DNA of 64,000 bases from Sphagnum magellanicum (lineage: Eukaryota > Streptophyta > Sphagnopsida > Sphagnales > Sphagnaceae): contig CM038919.1 of assembly GCA_021904315.1 (NCBI GenBank), forward strand, positions 11,401,666 through 11,465,665, written 5' to 3'. The notes below the pieces were generated by a model. That model saw only the letters and a list, made by a program, of their open reading frames with translations, ran no database searches and was not told where the DNA came from. Shown here one piece after another: positions 32,901-47,000 of this stretch. The position numbers and the translations under genes are program-made. Position 1 is the first letter of the stretch, and the number at the start of each line of letters is the position of its first letter.

Positions 32901-35041
32901 TTAGTGATGTCCATAGTGTTTTCAGCTGATTTGGGGCATCCTGCAACTACCATATTTCTTTCGTAGTAGTTGGGTGATGTATGAAAAGCTAAGACCCTTC
33001 AAGTTTTGCAAGAAACTGAAAACCATTTGTTTTCTCTTTGCAGGTGAGGGACTTAGAAGGGGAGGTGGACAGAATGCGACGTAAGGGTAGGGATGTGCTT
33101 CAAGAAGCTGTCTTAACAGAGCGAGAACATGTGACTTCCTTGCAGTGGGAGGTTGAAGAATGTCGTGCTGCACTTGCTACAGCTGAAGAAACTGCTCAAA
33201 CTTGCCAGGTTTGTTCCTGCTGCTGTTGCTGGTGGATGTTATATAAGTGTCAGTATGTCTGCATGAGTATGGTCTAATTTGTACAAGTGGTCTCTGTGTC
33301 ACCCCATGGCAAGCAGACATTCACATCAGACACATGTCCTTATCTCTAGTGTCTAAAAGTTGGGTATGAGTTGGCTCATCAGCTTGCTCTGGTGTAGGGT
33401 TATGATTGGATTTAGGTCTTTAGACTCTGTGTTGATGTAGATGTGACAAGTAAGCTGGAAAGTTCTGTTTTGTTTGGAACAATTATGTGTGTATTACACT
33501 CTATAGAACAATTATGGTTTTCTGGCAGCAGGATGCAAGAATCCAGGCAGAACAGTGGCAGAAAGACACCAAGATAAAACTGGAAAAGGCAGAGAAGGCG
33601 ATGCAGGAGATGGAGCAGCAATTGGAAGCCCTCCAACAGGCCCGTGATGCAGTGGATTCTCAAGCACGCACTGACAAGAAGGTATACATTGCAAAAAAAG
33701 TTGCTATCTTGGGTCAGACTGCACTGCAGAGAGATAAGGCAGTAGCAAGGAGTTTCAGGTCCCGCACTGGCAAAGCAGAGCATGTGCAAAGCTGTGTATA
33801 TGGTATACTTGTTGCAAATTCTTCAGATTGAGAAAACTGAAATCTTTCAACCTCTTGGTCAATGATGTGGAAAATCTGCTCTGGTGGTGTGATGTCAGCT
33901 GCTTGCAAAGGAAGTTCGGTTGCTTCGACATTCACAGAATGAACTTAAGATGGAAGCAGCCCATGCACTTGAGGCTAAGGCTGCTCTTGAGGTGGGTTCT
34001 CTGCAATTCTCTCCATGGTATGATGATTGCAAAGACAAAGATGAAGCTCAGTTGTGCATGCTGATAATTGGAGCCAAGAGTGGCCATCATGTTACAACAA
34101 TAGGTTAGCTGGAGATCTGTGTCAAAGTCAAAAGAAGGAAACCCTGTAACACAGAATCTTATTATTTGACTTCTAAAGATCTGTCCAAAGGTTTGGTGCA
34201 ATTGTTGTTTGGTCTTGTTGGTTTACATTCTTGGTGGTTCCTGAACTTGGTGATTACCTTGCAGTTGAGTTTGCAGGAAGAGAAGTATAAGCAAGATGGG
34301 ATAAGAGCAGTTAGATCCAAGTTTTTGTATGAAATGGCCATGCTTCGAAAACGGCTGCAAGAGTGTAGCATGGAGTTTTTGGCAAAGGAAGATAACATCC
34401 CAGCAAGCGAGAATGGTGTGTCAGCAGGGATGATAAATGCTTTTGAGCTTCTCTCCACTTCTGACAACCATATTGACCTTCTTTTGGCAGAGGTGGGTGG
34501 ACATTGGCAGTAGAAAACCTTGCAGCATGTGTTTTTCCTGGATACCGTATCTGTTGAGAATGCCATAGAATATTGCGATGACAAATTTATACAACTAAGT
34601 GGTGCTAGATGCCATTTCCTCTTTTCTTTAGTTGTCCATGAGATACATTTTGAAGAGGTCTTGACTTCACAGGTGACCAATTAAGTCAAATTGTACGCAT
34701 TTTCTTGCTTGCAGGCTCAACTCCTTGCACAGGAGGATGATAAGGAACCTGGTAATGCCCTGCCATCAAGAAGGAGATCACAACCTGGAGGTGATGAACC
34801 CCACAGTAATGGTGAGACTGGAAGATCACAACAACAGACAACTAATTTGCAGGCCTCCAGTTTGGCCACAGAAAGTGAAGCTGTATTAAGAAGTATACTA
34901 ATTGATATGTTCATAGACCAAGCCCAGCTCCAGAAGGTGCTAAATTCTGTCACGCGGAATGCTTTGATATCAGCTGAGAAGTGGAGAAAGGACCCAATCC
35001 CCACTGAAGCATCAATTACAAAGGAGACTTTACTAAATTGA
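29982..35041 (+). CDS. EREX: EREX-like PX-domain endosomal protein
   Basis: This is a 12-exon gene for about 799 aa, related to Arabidopsis EREX, a PX-domain effector of endosomal RAB5 GTPases in vacuolar trafficking. Exons: 29982-30071, 30254-30364, 30540-30638, 30817-30906, 31429-31537, 31751-32196, 32316-32804, 33044-33208, 33529-33681, 33899-33991, 34265-34492, 34715-35041; all junctions keep phase. The N-terminus ([17 protein letters not shown]) and WPHD, GWSYCV match the plant family. Exons 2-5 encode the PX domain, with RRFSDFLKL as the phosphoinositide-binding motif. Exon 6 and the start of exon 7 form a long Ser/Gly/Glu-rich linker. Exons 7-11 are coiled coil (heptad-rich Q, E, K, L; for example [19 protein letters not shown]). 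Donors of exons 1 and 2 are the unusual GTCAAC and GTCAAT. Exon 6 could instead begin at 31745, and exons 9 and 11 have a second in-frame acceptor. Confidence 0.9.
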
Positions 35042-36430
35042 TTTCTGTGATTAGTAATGATAGACTGGATGGAATCTTGTACAGATCCAGATTGTAATGC
35101 TACAAGCACTTAGCTCATGAACATCTGTCATGTTGTCAAAAAGGGTGCTTGAGATGGAGGGGAGATTTTGTTTTCTGCCCCAAATAATTTTCCTGGATAC
35201 CTACAAATCCAAGGACGAGCATATGACCGGCAGCTATTTTGATTAAACTGCTCTCTGACCAGGTAAGAAGTATGAGGCTTATGGGTAGTCAAAGAGAGAA
35301 GAAACATCGGATGATCCTACGCTCCAAGAATTTGATAGACTAGTAAGTTCCAAGAGTAGAGAAACTTAGGTTGTCATGGAAAAGATTCATGGCTGTGGAA
35401 CAAAAGGGGGGGACAAAAAATCTCCTCAGACTTTGTGTACAATTGAAATCATGTGGGTTCTTCATGTGTCGGCTTGAGTGCAATGTCCAAGGTACTTAGA
35501 GGTGGATCTGAATGAGTGAGTCAGAATTGCAATTGTGAAGTCAAGAGCTTGGCAAATACTATCGGTCAAAACAGCTACAAGTTCTCAACTCCTGCTGTGA
35601 GCATGACACTGACTGGTGGATGTCATAATAACTGCAGGTGTGAATACACTGAGAGTATCTCGGTAATCTGGCTCCTCTTGCTGCTTACTTGGTGTAACGA
35701 GTTTCTGGACTAATGAGAAAGTGACTAAAAACTAGAGGACAGAAGGGAGAAAATTATGTGTTATAACCCCCCTCCTCTGGGCCAATGAGCAAATGACACA
35801 TCGGACAATGCAGTCTAGAAACCAGTTATGTTTTTTAAAAATGCACATGGTACATTTTTCAAAATTTCTGGGACTTTGTAGAGGAAGGAAAGATTATGAA
35901 GTTACAGTGCCCACCAACCACACTACAACATTTTGAGCAAAACTTCGTGCGGTCTTTATGCCACCCAGTGAGTCACTAGGAGGATCATAGTAACGAACTG
36001 GAGGCAGAATACACTCTAGGGATCCATTCCCTATTGGGAAGGACATAGGTAGGTAGGAGATGGCAGTAGAGTGTTATAGGTAGAGTGGAAATGACAGCAT
36101 GGGCAGCGTTATAGGTTGGAAATGACAGAATCAGCTGCCATTGCTGATTCTGCCATTCAAGATAACCTAAAAAAACCTAACCAAGTATGGTTCAAATATT
36201 CGGAACCAGTTTCAGTGTCCTATTCAGGCACTTTCCCAGGCTTTTTCCTACATGGACCCGGCATAGGTAGCCATCTGCTGGTTCCACTTTTGGGGGTTGT
36301 GTGAACCAGCACCCATGGTGAAAATCACAAAATTCATCGAAGTTGTTTCTTAGGCACACTTTAGACTAGAAATTGGGACCGAAAATTTTTGGGGCCAACT
36401 TTGAGCATTTCTGGCTTCTTGTTTGGCCCC
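35042..36430. other. 3' flank of EREX-like gene and intergenic DNA
   Basis: No further coding sequence is recognised. The stretch is of mixed composition and includes short GGTA runs near 36046 and 36075. Confidence 0.5.
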
Positions 36431-36595
36431 AAGTTACTAATAAATGTTAGAACATTGACGTAAGGATATTAATAAATTAATAAATGCTGGAACATTGGCC
36501 CCAAGGGTTGCAAATTGGCTTCTCAAATGCATTGGTATCCTTTTATTACCCTTGGGGCCAATACACGGCCATACAGTTCAGCATTTATTAGTAAC
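36431..36595. repeat. Foldback element (inverted repeat)
   Basis: AGTTACTAATAAATGTTAG at 36432 is the near-complement of CAGCATTTATTAGTAACTG at about 36579-36597. A second nested pair joins 36478-36508 (AATAAATGCTGG, ATTGGCCCCAAGGGT) to 36548-36590. The repeat of the left word (36432 and 36478) means either copy can pair with the right arm. No coding capacity; MITE-like. Confidence 0.65.
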
Positions 36596-39500
36596 TGAAA
36601 AGATTTTTTCTATTTCAACCTTGACTCCTAGTGTAAAGCCCTGCCCTTGGGGCTGATTTCAACTTTTGCTGCACCAATAGGAATGCTTGATTTGAGTTGA
36701 ACCTTGGCCTTGACTCCTTGTGTAAAAGTGGGCCTCACTGTTATAAATATTCCTTACTTAGACTAAATCAGGGTCTCTGAGTCCAAATCTAACTTTTCTT
36801 GGGTTTGATTCGGACACTAAAAAAGACGCCTCACTCAAGAAGGTGTGAAGGTGCTAATTATTATAAAAATCAGAGCCAGAAAACTTTCAAAAAAAACCAG
36901 AGCCTAAGGTTCTTTGATTTATAAAAATTTTAAAATCCAAAACTGGAGGTAGGCTCCTGGAGGTTCTTAACAAAATCCAAGAATTGCCCAACACTGGTTA
37001 AAACTGGTTACACTCTGGAACAGGCCCCTGGTAAAACCTGTAGCCACCTAATGGAACCTACTGGTCTAACCACGTTCCTAGGTGGAACAGGGCCTAATGG
37101 GACCCTTACATAGGGGGGAAAAAAAAGTACATGGTTTGTCTTGCAATGTATTTGGACCCCTTGGAATTGGACAAGAGGTTAGTTCTCTCTCTTTGGTCAG
37201 GAGACACACCTTTAGATTAAGTAGGTGAATGCTTCATGTGCAAGAAATAGAGATGGTTCTTCAACCTAACCACGGACAAGTCTATGGTTGATGTTGTATG
37301 ATGTTCTAGAGAAGATATTATGTGTTCTATCTTCACATCAAAGTTATCCATAAAGTCACCATGTCTTTGGGCCCTAGTTTGACCCTCTTATCTTTGCTTC
37401 ATCCTCAATTTCAGTGTAACCTAAAAAAGTGACCTAAGCTGGCTACTGTTTAGTGAAACTGGGTATCAGCTCACAAGACGCGCATGATTTTATTCTAACA
37501 AGACAAGTCTGTAAGTCTTAATGAACAATGCATGAGCAGCAGTGAAAGCATTTGTAAAGGCAATCCAAAACTGAGGGTGAAACATGGAATTAATGAACAA
37601 TACAAGCAGCAGCAGTGAATGCAAGTTCCAAAACTGAGGGTGAAACTTTTCAAAACTGAGGGTGAAACTTGTGTGAGGACCAATTTGGCTGACAAAAACA
37701 GTGTAGTCCCCTCATTTCTTTTTTTTCCAATACCTATGTACTGTTTTCATGTTGATTTTTAAAATTTTGTCCCCAGTTTCGACAACAATATTCTCCAACA
37801 CCATTACATCAGCCTAAGCTTAATAAATCTTTGCAATTGCTTGCGTATGTAAAACTATTGTGGTCAAATGTTCTTCAATTTCAATCAAAATATGGAAGCA
37901 TTAAAAATTATAATCTGACCTATATTATAATCTTGAGATAAAATTCACAAATTTTCCCTAGGTGCTCCACTATGGACTACATAACTGGCAAGAGCAGGCT
38001 GGTTACAGGAAAAAGTCGAGCCATGTGACTAGCCTGCTTGAGCCATGTTATGGGACATAATTGATGAGCCATAAGACATCACCAGACAGAACTACATAGT
38101 GAATGGGCGAGATTTCACATACCCTTAACCGAAGAGTACGCCAACATCCCAATTTGAGCCTGTAGTTGCTATTGCCGTAGCCACACTGTACCCGTCTGGC
38201 TGACCCTGTCCTGTATGGATACGACTTGTAACCTGCCAGCAGCTCTGAACAAATGCGATGACACCATGTCACTGAAAACCCCCCATGGATGGACCGGTTA
38301 TGGACCGGTGTCTAGACTTCTCTGACCGAGATAGATACAATGAATTGAATGGGACACCAGGGGCTCCACATTACATATGTGAGCATCAGCTGTGGAGCAT
38401 GCCTACAAATGCTCCATTTTGGATATGGCTATTGTAAAGTGTAGGGTAAAGCATGAAGTCCAAGGCCGTGTTTACAAGAATAAGGGCCCACACGAGGTGG
38501 AGCTGATCGTGGGCCTGATTCCAGTGAATCCCAAGGCTGAAGGTGTAAAACACCTACACCTATTTTTTAAATATATATATTTTGTTTTGTGATACCCAGT
38601 GGATACCTGCCAAGTATCATTGGGAAATATATATATATATATATATACAAATATATTAAAGTGAGCATTTTTGACAAATGAAACATCTGCATAAGTAGGC
38701 ACCACTTTTTTCAGAATGCCTGCCTTTCAAGGAAGAAAAAAATCAACCCTCAACTATACTACAAAAATCGAGACAAGTCTTTACATGTAAGGTAAGTATC
38801 CAGAACAGGGCTATTCCAGGAATGATGACCTTGCATGAGACAGGAGCCAAGCATGGGACCAGACCAGAATTGGTTGCAATTCATTTTGGAGGAGACACTT
38901 TACATAGAAGGAAGGTCCCTCAAGATAAGGCTCTTCATTTTGAGAAGCCTTACAAGGTGCAATCCTTTGTAAGGTTAGGCGCTGCCGGCCCTCCACATGC
39001 ACTAGAAAAATTCTACCGATACTTTCCATGAGCCCCAAGGCCCCTCAAGACAAGCCTCTTGAATTAGGCCCCCACCCTAAACTTGGTGGCAGTCTATTCC
39101 CAGGTAGCCCCCCCGCCCCCCCTAAATAAAAAATACTCCTAAAGAAAAATACCTATGAACTAGGTATTCGTTACGTTGAACCTGGCCATACAGGCTGTAG
39201 AAGACCATCTGCCTAGTGGACAGCACCAAGAGTAGGTAGACGGGCTGGAACAGCCTGTAGGCAAGCGCAGGTACCTTACCTACCTACCTACCTAATTGCA
39301 TTGAGGTTGCTTTGAGAAAGTGTTGGCCGGTTCTGGGTTCTGGCTCTTAGTTCTTTTACTTAAGAAAAAAACCCTGCCCGGATGTTCGTAGTGTATATAT
39401 CTGGAGATACTCCTACAGAAATCCTAAACCCTACAAAAACAGAGGTTGGCTTTCGGTATCTCCAGATACCCTCTGGGTATATGGGAGGATTTCTTGTGCT

Positions 39501-40245
39501 GTGTAAGAAAGGCCACAGATGGGTGCCTTTACAAAAATTTGTGACGCCCTTGGCTCCTGCTCTCAAGGTCCCTTATTTGCATAAAGCACCCCTCCTGGGG
39601 GTTTACTCCACACCTAATTTCTTTGGTACCGACTTACCCATTTTGAGGAGGGCAATAAACCAGCTAGGCTACAGGGAGTCTCCGTCCAGCAGAGAGCCAG
39701 TAAATAAATGCCACGTCATCAAACTTTCTGGACCAACAGACGGGTATATGTGCAAGATGTGGGTACCAAATTCTTTTAGTGGTTGTGGGCCTTGGATACT
39801 AGGTTAATCTTCACAAAAAAATTTTAAATCCCAACTGGCAGCTGCCTATTGGTTGCAATCTCCAAAATATAGGCCAGATGAACTTAGTTAAGATGGCCAT
39901 GTGAAAACTATTACCATTGCACCTCGCTTGGTGAGGCATTAATTAATTACTTTTTGGAATTGCCAAAAATTCCCAAAAAAATACCTGCCTACCATGCCGA
40001 AAATATAAAAGAAACTCTCAAGCACACTAGCTTCATTATTTTCTTATAATGTCGAATTATAATTTTTTATTTCCGGATATATATATATATGCACCTTGCT
40101 GCCGAACCAGGTGAGTTACCACGGGTATGCGTTACAGAGGGAGTAGTAAGTAGCCGGGGTTAGGACCAGAGGTTAAAAGGTAGGTAGGTCCCTGGAGGTA
40201 GGTGGTTGATCTGGTCGTCCTCATGGGAGGAGGTTTTCACTAGCG
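36596..40245. other. Non-coding stretch with short repeats
   Basis: No gene is recognised. CCTTGACTCCTAGTGTAAA and a one-mismatch copy occur at about 36621 and 36710. CAAAACTGAGGGTGAAAC occurs three times near 37566, 37629 and 37651. An (AT)n run lies at 38627-38647 and another near 40078-40090. A perfect 13-base inverted repeat (TATCTGGAGATAC at 39398-39410, complement at 39456-39468) has a 45-base loop. An ACCT run lies near 39275-39293. From 40144 a GCCGGGGTTAGGACC-type unit is repeated about 105 bases later (40249), leading into the importin promoter. Confidence 0.6.
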
Positions 40246-40650
40246 GTGATAGTAATGAACCGGGGGTTAGAACCGCAGGTTAAGAGTCGTCTCTCCCGTT
40301 TTGCCAGAAGGCGTTTTTTCTCTCTGCTTCTGTCCTGCGCGAGAGCGCGTGTCCTTTGCATCCGCAGATCTCGAACAGTCGTCGCCGTTCTCTTCTTCCT
40401 TCTCTTTGCTTCTCTCTCTCTTCCTACTTGCTATCTACTCCTTCGGGGCTTGTGTTCCGCTTTTGCGTTTTTTTTTGGCCCTGTTTTCTGCTTTTGTTGG
40501 GGTGCTTTTTAGTGGTGGTGGTGGGTGACGTTCTGGGGTTTGAACTTGTGCTTTGTGTTTTGTTGCTTTCTCCTTGTAAATCGTTTTGTGTAAGGGTTAT
40601 ACTAGTATTACTACTACTACTACTACAACTACGCATATCTCTTATCGAAG

Positions 40651-43600
40651 ATGTCTCTTAGGCCGAACGCCAGGGTGGAGGTGCGGAAGAAGGGTTACAA
40701 GCTCGCAGTGGACGCAGATGAAGCCCGCAGGAAAAGAGAAGATGGCATGGTGGAGATCCGCAAAAGCAAAAGGGATGAGAATCTTCTCAAGAAGCGGCGG
40801 GAGGGTACGCCTGCACAGCATTTCTCTACCACAGTCCAAACTGTTTCCGTTGAGAAAAAGGTAAACACAACGGTCCAAGCTTTAGAAATCTCGCTCAGAT
40901 CTTTCGTGCTGCTGCTTCATGCGTTCGCGAGGGGTCTTTTAGGGTTTGTGATCTTATGTTTGCTGCAACTTCGAAGATGGATTTGACGATCTCGCTGTTT
41001 TCTGTCTTTCACAGCAATTGGAGAGCCTGCCAGCCATGGTATCGGGAGTCTACTCCGAAGATCCATCAACGCAACTCGAAGCCACGACACAATTCCGGAA
41101 GCTTCTTTCCATAGGTGCGGCGGTTCTCGTCTTTCTAAAACTTTTAAGATTTGGATTTTCTTTAGTGCTGGTAGGAGTGCGCTTTGCTATTTTACCACTA
41201 AAACTATCAGGTCCCTTTCTGTGCAGAACGGAGTCCTCCTATCGAGGAGGTGATATCAGCAGGTGTTGTACCGCGTTTTGTGGAGTTTCTTGTCCGAAGT
41301 GACTTTCCTCAGCTGCAGGTGATTGAGATAACCTACATGGCTTCGGGCCATGCAAAAGTCCTTTATATTTTCTTGCCATTACTTGCAGGTTGTAAATCCT
41401 CTACCATCTTGCTGCACAATCATGCGATATGGATATATTATGATGAAATGTTCTTGACACAGTGAAAGTGAGGCTCAGGTTTGTAAGAAAGCATTCAGGC
41501 TATTGAGATTGCCATGTTTCCAATGCAGTTTGAGGCGGCATGGGCACTGACCAATATTGCATCTGGGACATCTGATCATACTCGTGTTGTCATCGATCAT
41601 GGTGCTGTTCCAATTTTCGTTCAGCTTCTGAGCTCTCCTAGTGATGATGTCCGTGAGCAGGTATTTATTTGTGGGTCTCTTTGTGTATGGCTATCTGGGC
41701 TCTTTCTGAGTGTATGTTGCACTTACACCAAGATTTGTAGCCTTTTTTTTTTCCCCGGTAACTGTATAAGAGTGATTTGCAATCCTTAGAATGTTTTTCT
41801 TTGAGTTTGATATTTTCACTCTCAACTGAAGGTTTGTTTGTTCTGTATGCAGGCAGTATGGGCTCTTGGGAATGTTGCTGGTGATTCTCCGAAATGCAGG
41901 GACCTTGTTCTCAGTAATGGTGCTTTGATGCCCCTTCTGGCACAGCTCACTGATAATGCAAAGCTTTCAATGCTGAGAAATGCAACATGGACACTTTCCA
42001 ACTTCTGTCGAGGCAAGCCACAACCTCCTTTCGAGCAGGTAAAGTATGCATTCTCTTTATGTTCTATTTTCTTGCAAAATGTTGGAGCTTGTCCACATGT
42101 GGTGGTCCTTGGTTGTCTTCACTTTTGGATTGGCATGCACCATTCAAGTTTCAATCCAATGATTGAGCTAATGATTTTGTGAGTCTGATTGTTGTGTCCA
42201 GTCAAAGCCTGCACTTCCAGCCTTGGAGCGTCTCATTCACTCTAATGATGAGGAAGTGCTCACGGATGCCTGCTGGGCTCTCTCATATCTGTCTGATGGA
42301 ACAAATGATAAGATTCAGGCAGTCATTGAAGCTGGAGTTTGCCACCGTCTTGTGGAGCTTTTGCTGTAAGAGTTTTCCTCATCTTGTGTGTTTTGTGTAT
42401 TCTGATGTGTTAACAAGAATTTCTCTTTGTTCTTGTTGTTTCTCCTCTCTCAAACAAGGCATTTGGAGCAGTTGCTTATTTGGTTGTTGACCATGCTAGC
42501 CTGTCTACTTTTTTATTATCAAGTGATTCTCCATTGTGCCAGGCATGGGTTGGACCATAATTGCTGAATGAATTGATGTTGGCATGTTGGTATTTCTAGC
42601 AGTCATCCATCGCCATCAGTACTCATTCCAGCCCTTCGCACTGTGGGCAATATTGTGACTGGAGACGACCTCCAGACTCAGGTAGTATTTGAAACCTATT
42701 CAAAGGCTGTAGCATTCTTTTGCTCTTGATCATTTGGCCGATCATGTTTTCTTATATCTATTATCGAACTTGGATAAGCCCTCTTACAGACCTGTAGAAT
42801 GAATGTGAGTCTTTCTCTTCTTCTGTGTGTTCATTGAAGTAATGCTTGGCATTTTCTGTACCAGTTTGTTATCAACAATCAGGCTTTGCCATGTCTGCTG
42901 GCACTTCTCACCCGTAATCACAAGAAAAGTATCAAGAAGGAGGCTTGTTGGACCATCTCCAACATCACTGCAGGCAATAAAGATCAGATCCAGGTGTGTG
43001 CTTTTTTCTATTGAATTTCACATGCCATGAGTACCACCTTGCAGCATTATAAAACCTATTATATATTCAGGATTTTTTTATTAAACTATTGATCTTATTT
43101 AATTTGAGTATGTAGTTTGGAAAACTGGATCCATCTGCAGAAGCGTTAATTTCTCACATCCATGTGTCTCTGAGTTGCTGTTGATGCAGGCTGTTATTGA
43201 TGCAAACATCATTCCACCATTGGTTTCATTGCTTGCGACTGCAGAGTTTGATATCAAGAAAGAGGCTGCATGGGCCATTTCAAATGCTACTTCTGGGGGT
43301 ACTCATGAACAGATTAAGTAAGTTCCTGAGTATTGCCAATAGAACAGCCACAGGTGCACTGGAGCATTTTGAGGTGTTTGTCTTTGTCCATAGGAACACA
43401 ATGTGGTTTGGGTGAGTCTGCTTGATTGGGCAATGTGATAGGTGTGGTTAATGTTAATGTTTTTAGCTATGTGGTTCTTTCACTTTTTGGGGTTTGTACC
43501 AGTCTAAAATCAGTTTCAAATTCAACAATCTGTTGCTAGACAGCAAATTTGCTGGACCTCTGGGTAAGCAGACACTGCTAAAGATAGAGGGATTATGTTA

Positions 43601-44002
43601 TACTGACTCTGTTGTTCCTGTAGGTACCTTGTGAATCAGGGGTGTATCAAGCCACTATGTGATCTTCTCACATGCCCAGACCCAAGAATTGTTACCGTGT
43701 CTCTGGAGGGACTTGAGAATATATTGAAGGTTGGAGAGGCTGAGAAGGACCTGGGTAACAGCAGTGGGATCAACCTCTACGCACGCTACATTGATGAAGC
43801 GGAAGGTTTGGAGAAGATTGAAAACCTGCAAACCCATGATAACAATGAGATTTATGAGAAGGCAGTGAAGATCCTGGAGACATACTGGCTTGAGGAGGAT
43901 GAAGATCAAATTGTGACCTCTGCTGGAGATGAACCACAAGGCAATTTCAATTTTGGCAGTAACCAACCCTCTGTTCCATCTGGTGGCTTCAACTTTGGCT
44001 AA
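40651..44002 (+). CDS. Importin subunit alpha
   Basis: This is a complete 10-exon gene for 533 aa, the usual length of plant importin alpha. The protein recognises classical nuclear localisation signals and links cargo to importin beta. Exons: 40651-40860, 41015-41114, 41227-41318, 41529-41660, 41853-42038, 42202-42365, 42600-42681, 42865-42993, 43190-43317, 43624-44002; every junction keeps phase. Exon 1 holds the importin-beta-binding region with its basic clusters ([25 protein letters not shown]). Later exons give the ARM repeats with the Trp/Asn ladder that holds NLS lysines: [54 protein letters not shown]. The C-terminus is acidic (EEDEDQ) and ends in FNFG-type words as in plant homologues. 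The start is the first ATG after a pyrimidine-rich leader with an (ACT)n run at 40609-40624. Confidence 0.96.
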
Positions 44003-47000
44003 AAGGTAACTCAACTGTTGCTTTCATATGGAATTGTGTTGGAAACTGGCTGTAAAGCATGCTGGTATTGGTTGCAAATCTTTTCATTTCAGGGGGCAAG
44101 ATGTTTCAATCAGCCTGTCTATTCAGGTCAAATCCTCATTACCTGTTTCCTCATCTGAAAAGCAATGTACTTTGGAATGACTTCATTGATGTATGATTCC
44201 TCATTTTTGCAGGTGTGAAGTGCATGCTGATGCTCCATATCAATTGGTTTTGGGGATAGGGGCAAATGCAGTTGAGGCCAGCTCTTGACATTATACCCTC
44301 ATAGCTGTGATCTCATATGTTGGTTACTGACAGAAAGCTTCAGAGTACTGGTCACCCAAGGGTGACAGCCATGGAGGCTTGGTTCATTCCATATCACTGT
44401 CTAACACAACTAATTTGTGCAAAGCAATTGCACGTTCAGACTCCAAGAGGTCTGGAATCTGCTTGGCAGTTGAGGGTTCAATGCAACCCTCAACTTAACT
44501 TCCTGAAGACTTGCTTTCTGTGGTCAATTAGGCATGCAAAGGCCTGTTCCAGGAGTCAGGCAAGCCAAAAGTGTTGAAGCAGTGGGACAGCCATTTACAT
44601 GCTACCCACTGCAGCCCCAAGTTGGCTGAAACAGTGAACAAGGGGGGAGCGCTGTTGGAACAGAGAATTGATTCTATCAATTTTCTAATCTTTGGTGCTC
44701 ATTGCATGCATCTCTACCATTATGTTCTTGTGGTGTGGATTTCGAGTTCAGAACTTTCATGTTGTGGGACTCAATTTTCAACCATGTTTTTACCACCTAA
44801 GTTGGTATATATGGTTATCATGTCCCTCCATCCATGGACATGTAAATGGGTGATGAAAGGTGCAGCCTGGTTGGACTGAACTATTTAGTCCTTGTTTACA
44901 ACAGCTGCACCCTGCCCCCCTCCTCTCTTCTGTTAGTTAGCTCCTTAGTGGGGTGATGGAAGTGAGGATCGCACTGTTATTAGTGTGGTTGTTCTCGTTT
45001 AAAGTTCTGCTAAGTACTAACAAATGAGTACAGAAGGAATGATGCTATGGAGCTAACAAGGCCTTTATAGCATAATTAGATCTTATTTAGTGCTGAGAAC
45101 AGGTCAAAGCTGAACTGAAGGCAACTCTGCATTGCATTTCAAAGAGTTGTATTTAACCACTTGAGTAGTCTCAGTAATGGATTCATCCTTCACCTAATAT
45201 GGATGATGCCATTGTAACTTTTGTCTACGAGGACAGATGTTAAAAGCTTGTGGTATTTTGTACTTTGGGGTTCAAATTGTCATGGGGCTTTGGATTTCCA
45301 ACCTCAACAGAGAATCACTAGAGGGGAAATTATTCTGAGTTTCAATCAATTTCAGTGAAGCTAATGTATGAGCAGGTGCTAGGACAGCAATCTTTGGTTT
45401 CTAATGATGGATGTTAAGCTTTATCTCTGTACCCACTACTTGAGCTCTTGGGTGAGACTGTTTGCTGCACTGTTTTATCTCTTATTTGTTTGTTTTGTGT
45501 AAAATCAAAACTGAAGAGAATTCCTGGTTTTATAGGTCTTAGGTTTAGAGATTGTTCAGCACAGAAAGTGAACTTTTAGCTCCATGCTGCAAGCTTATTT
45601 ATGTGTTTATATAGCAATGGTTCTTCATGTGTTTACAGTGGCCTTCAAAGAGTAGAAATGTTGAGGTCAGTGCTACTCTTTATCATAAAAATCATGAAAC
45701 CTAAAAATGTGTCTGGTCACAAGGTGGTACTTTGTATGTACATGAGTTGTTTTAGACCTACTTGGTAGGATGTTGTTCCATTAGGCTGCCGTGATTACAG
45801 ATTCCACACCAATAACAGTTTTTCAGTACATTTGATCCATCTAGCTGTGTTATAGTGTCCTCACAGCTCTATAGATCAAGCATCAATCAAATGCAGATCT
45901 GTGTGAGCAATCAACTTATAACTCTTCCGAGTCCAATGACCACATGTAGAGTTGTGTGGATCTTGAGGCACTTCGTGAATCTTGAGATCTATGAGATTAA
46001 TCATCGTTCTTCAGGTTTATCATCATTCAATGTGAGTTTTGAATCAATTTCTGAACCTTCAGAGAGTGACACTTGGCATCCTGTATTATAGGATCATATG
46101 TTCCTACATGTTTTCAACATTCTTACCATTGATTGATTTTAAATTTTCAGTCTAGTTTAACACTCTTGTATGGAAAGTGCGAATGTGCATGCAGCAAGAA
46201 ACAAGGCTCCATTTCAATGGCTTTTTATTGAAATGGTGATCACCATTACTTTGATTACAATGTTTGTAGTAACCTAACTGAAAATGACCCTTACATGCGA
46301 GGTGCCTCTTATTTTGGAGGAGCTAATAATTGATGTGTATAAGGTGCCCTCCAAGTACACGAGAAATAAATAGGGGTTTCTCTAAAGTACTCTCACCAGA
46401 AAAAAATGATTTTTGAAATAGGATCATGGATTCCCCAAGTTAATTAATGTTGGCTTTAGTTGGAATTTTTTGGTGTATACATGTGTAATGTTATTAAGTT
46501 TCGTGTGGGTATGTAAAATGTAAAGGTAAGCAAAATAGGTAAGTTGGGTTAATGGCGTTGAGTGATAACCATGTAGACTTGGGTGAATTTTACGAGTATA
46601 ATTAAATTATGTGTTGACTCATCTTTTGAAAGTTGGGTTAAATAAGTTTCATTAATGGCTCAATTTTTATAAGTTGAACATATATAATTTTTGTGTTAAC
46701 TCATTTGATAAGGAACTATTGGGGTGAAGGGTACATGATTATTAAAGTTCATCCAAATCAGCCAAAGATCCATTTGTAAATCTTTAAAAAGGTTGAAGGT
46801 GAAATGAGTATGATGATAAATCACAAATAGATTAAAGCTCTGATTCTAAGGGCATATATACACATTTTTCAATGAGGAGGTGAGGTTACACACCTTAGAA
46901 TCAATTTCCAAGGCTAAAACTCCAAACATGATCAACCAAGTTGTACACAAGGAAAAAGGTCAATCAACGCCACACTAGTTGACACATGACAATGTTATGT

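Noticed and set aside
38811-39807. Several ORFs of 68-141 codons between the EREX-like and importin genes
   Set aside because: They overlap on both strands, follow short repeats and hairpins, and show no conserved motif or splice pattern that links them.
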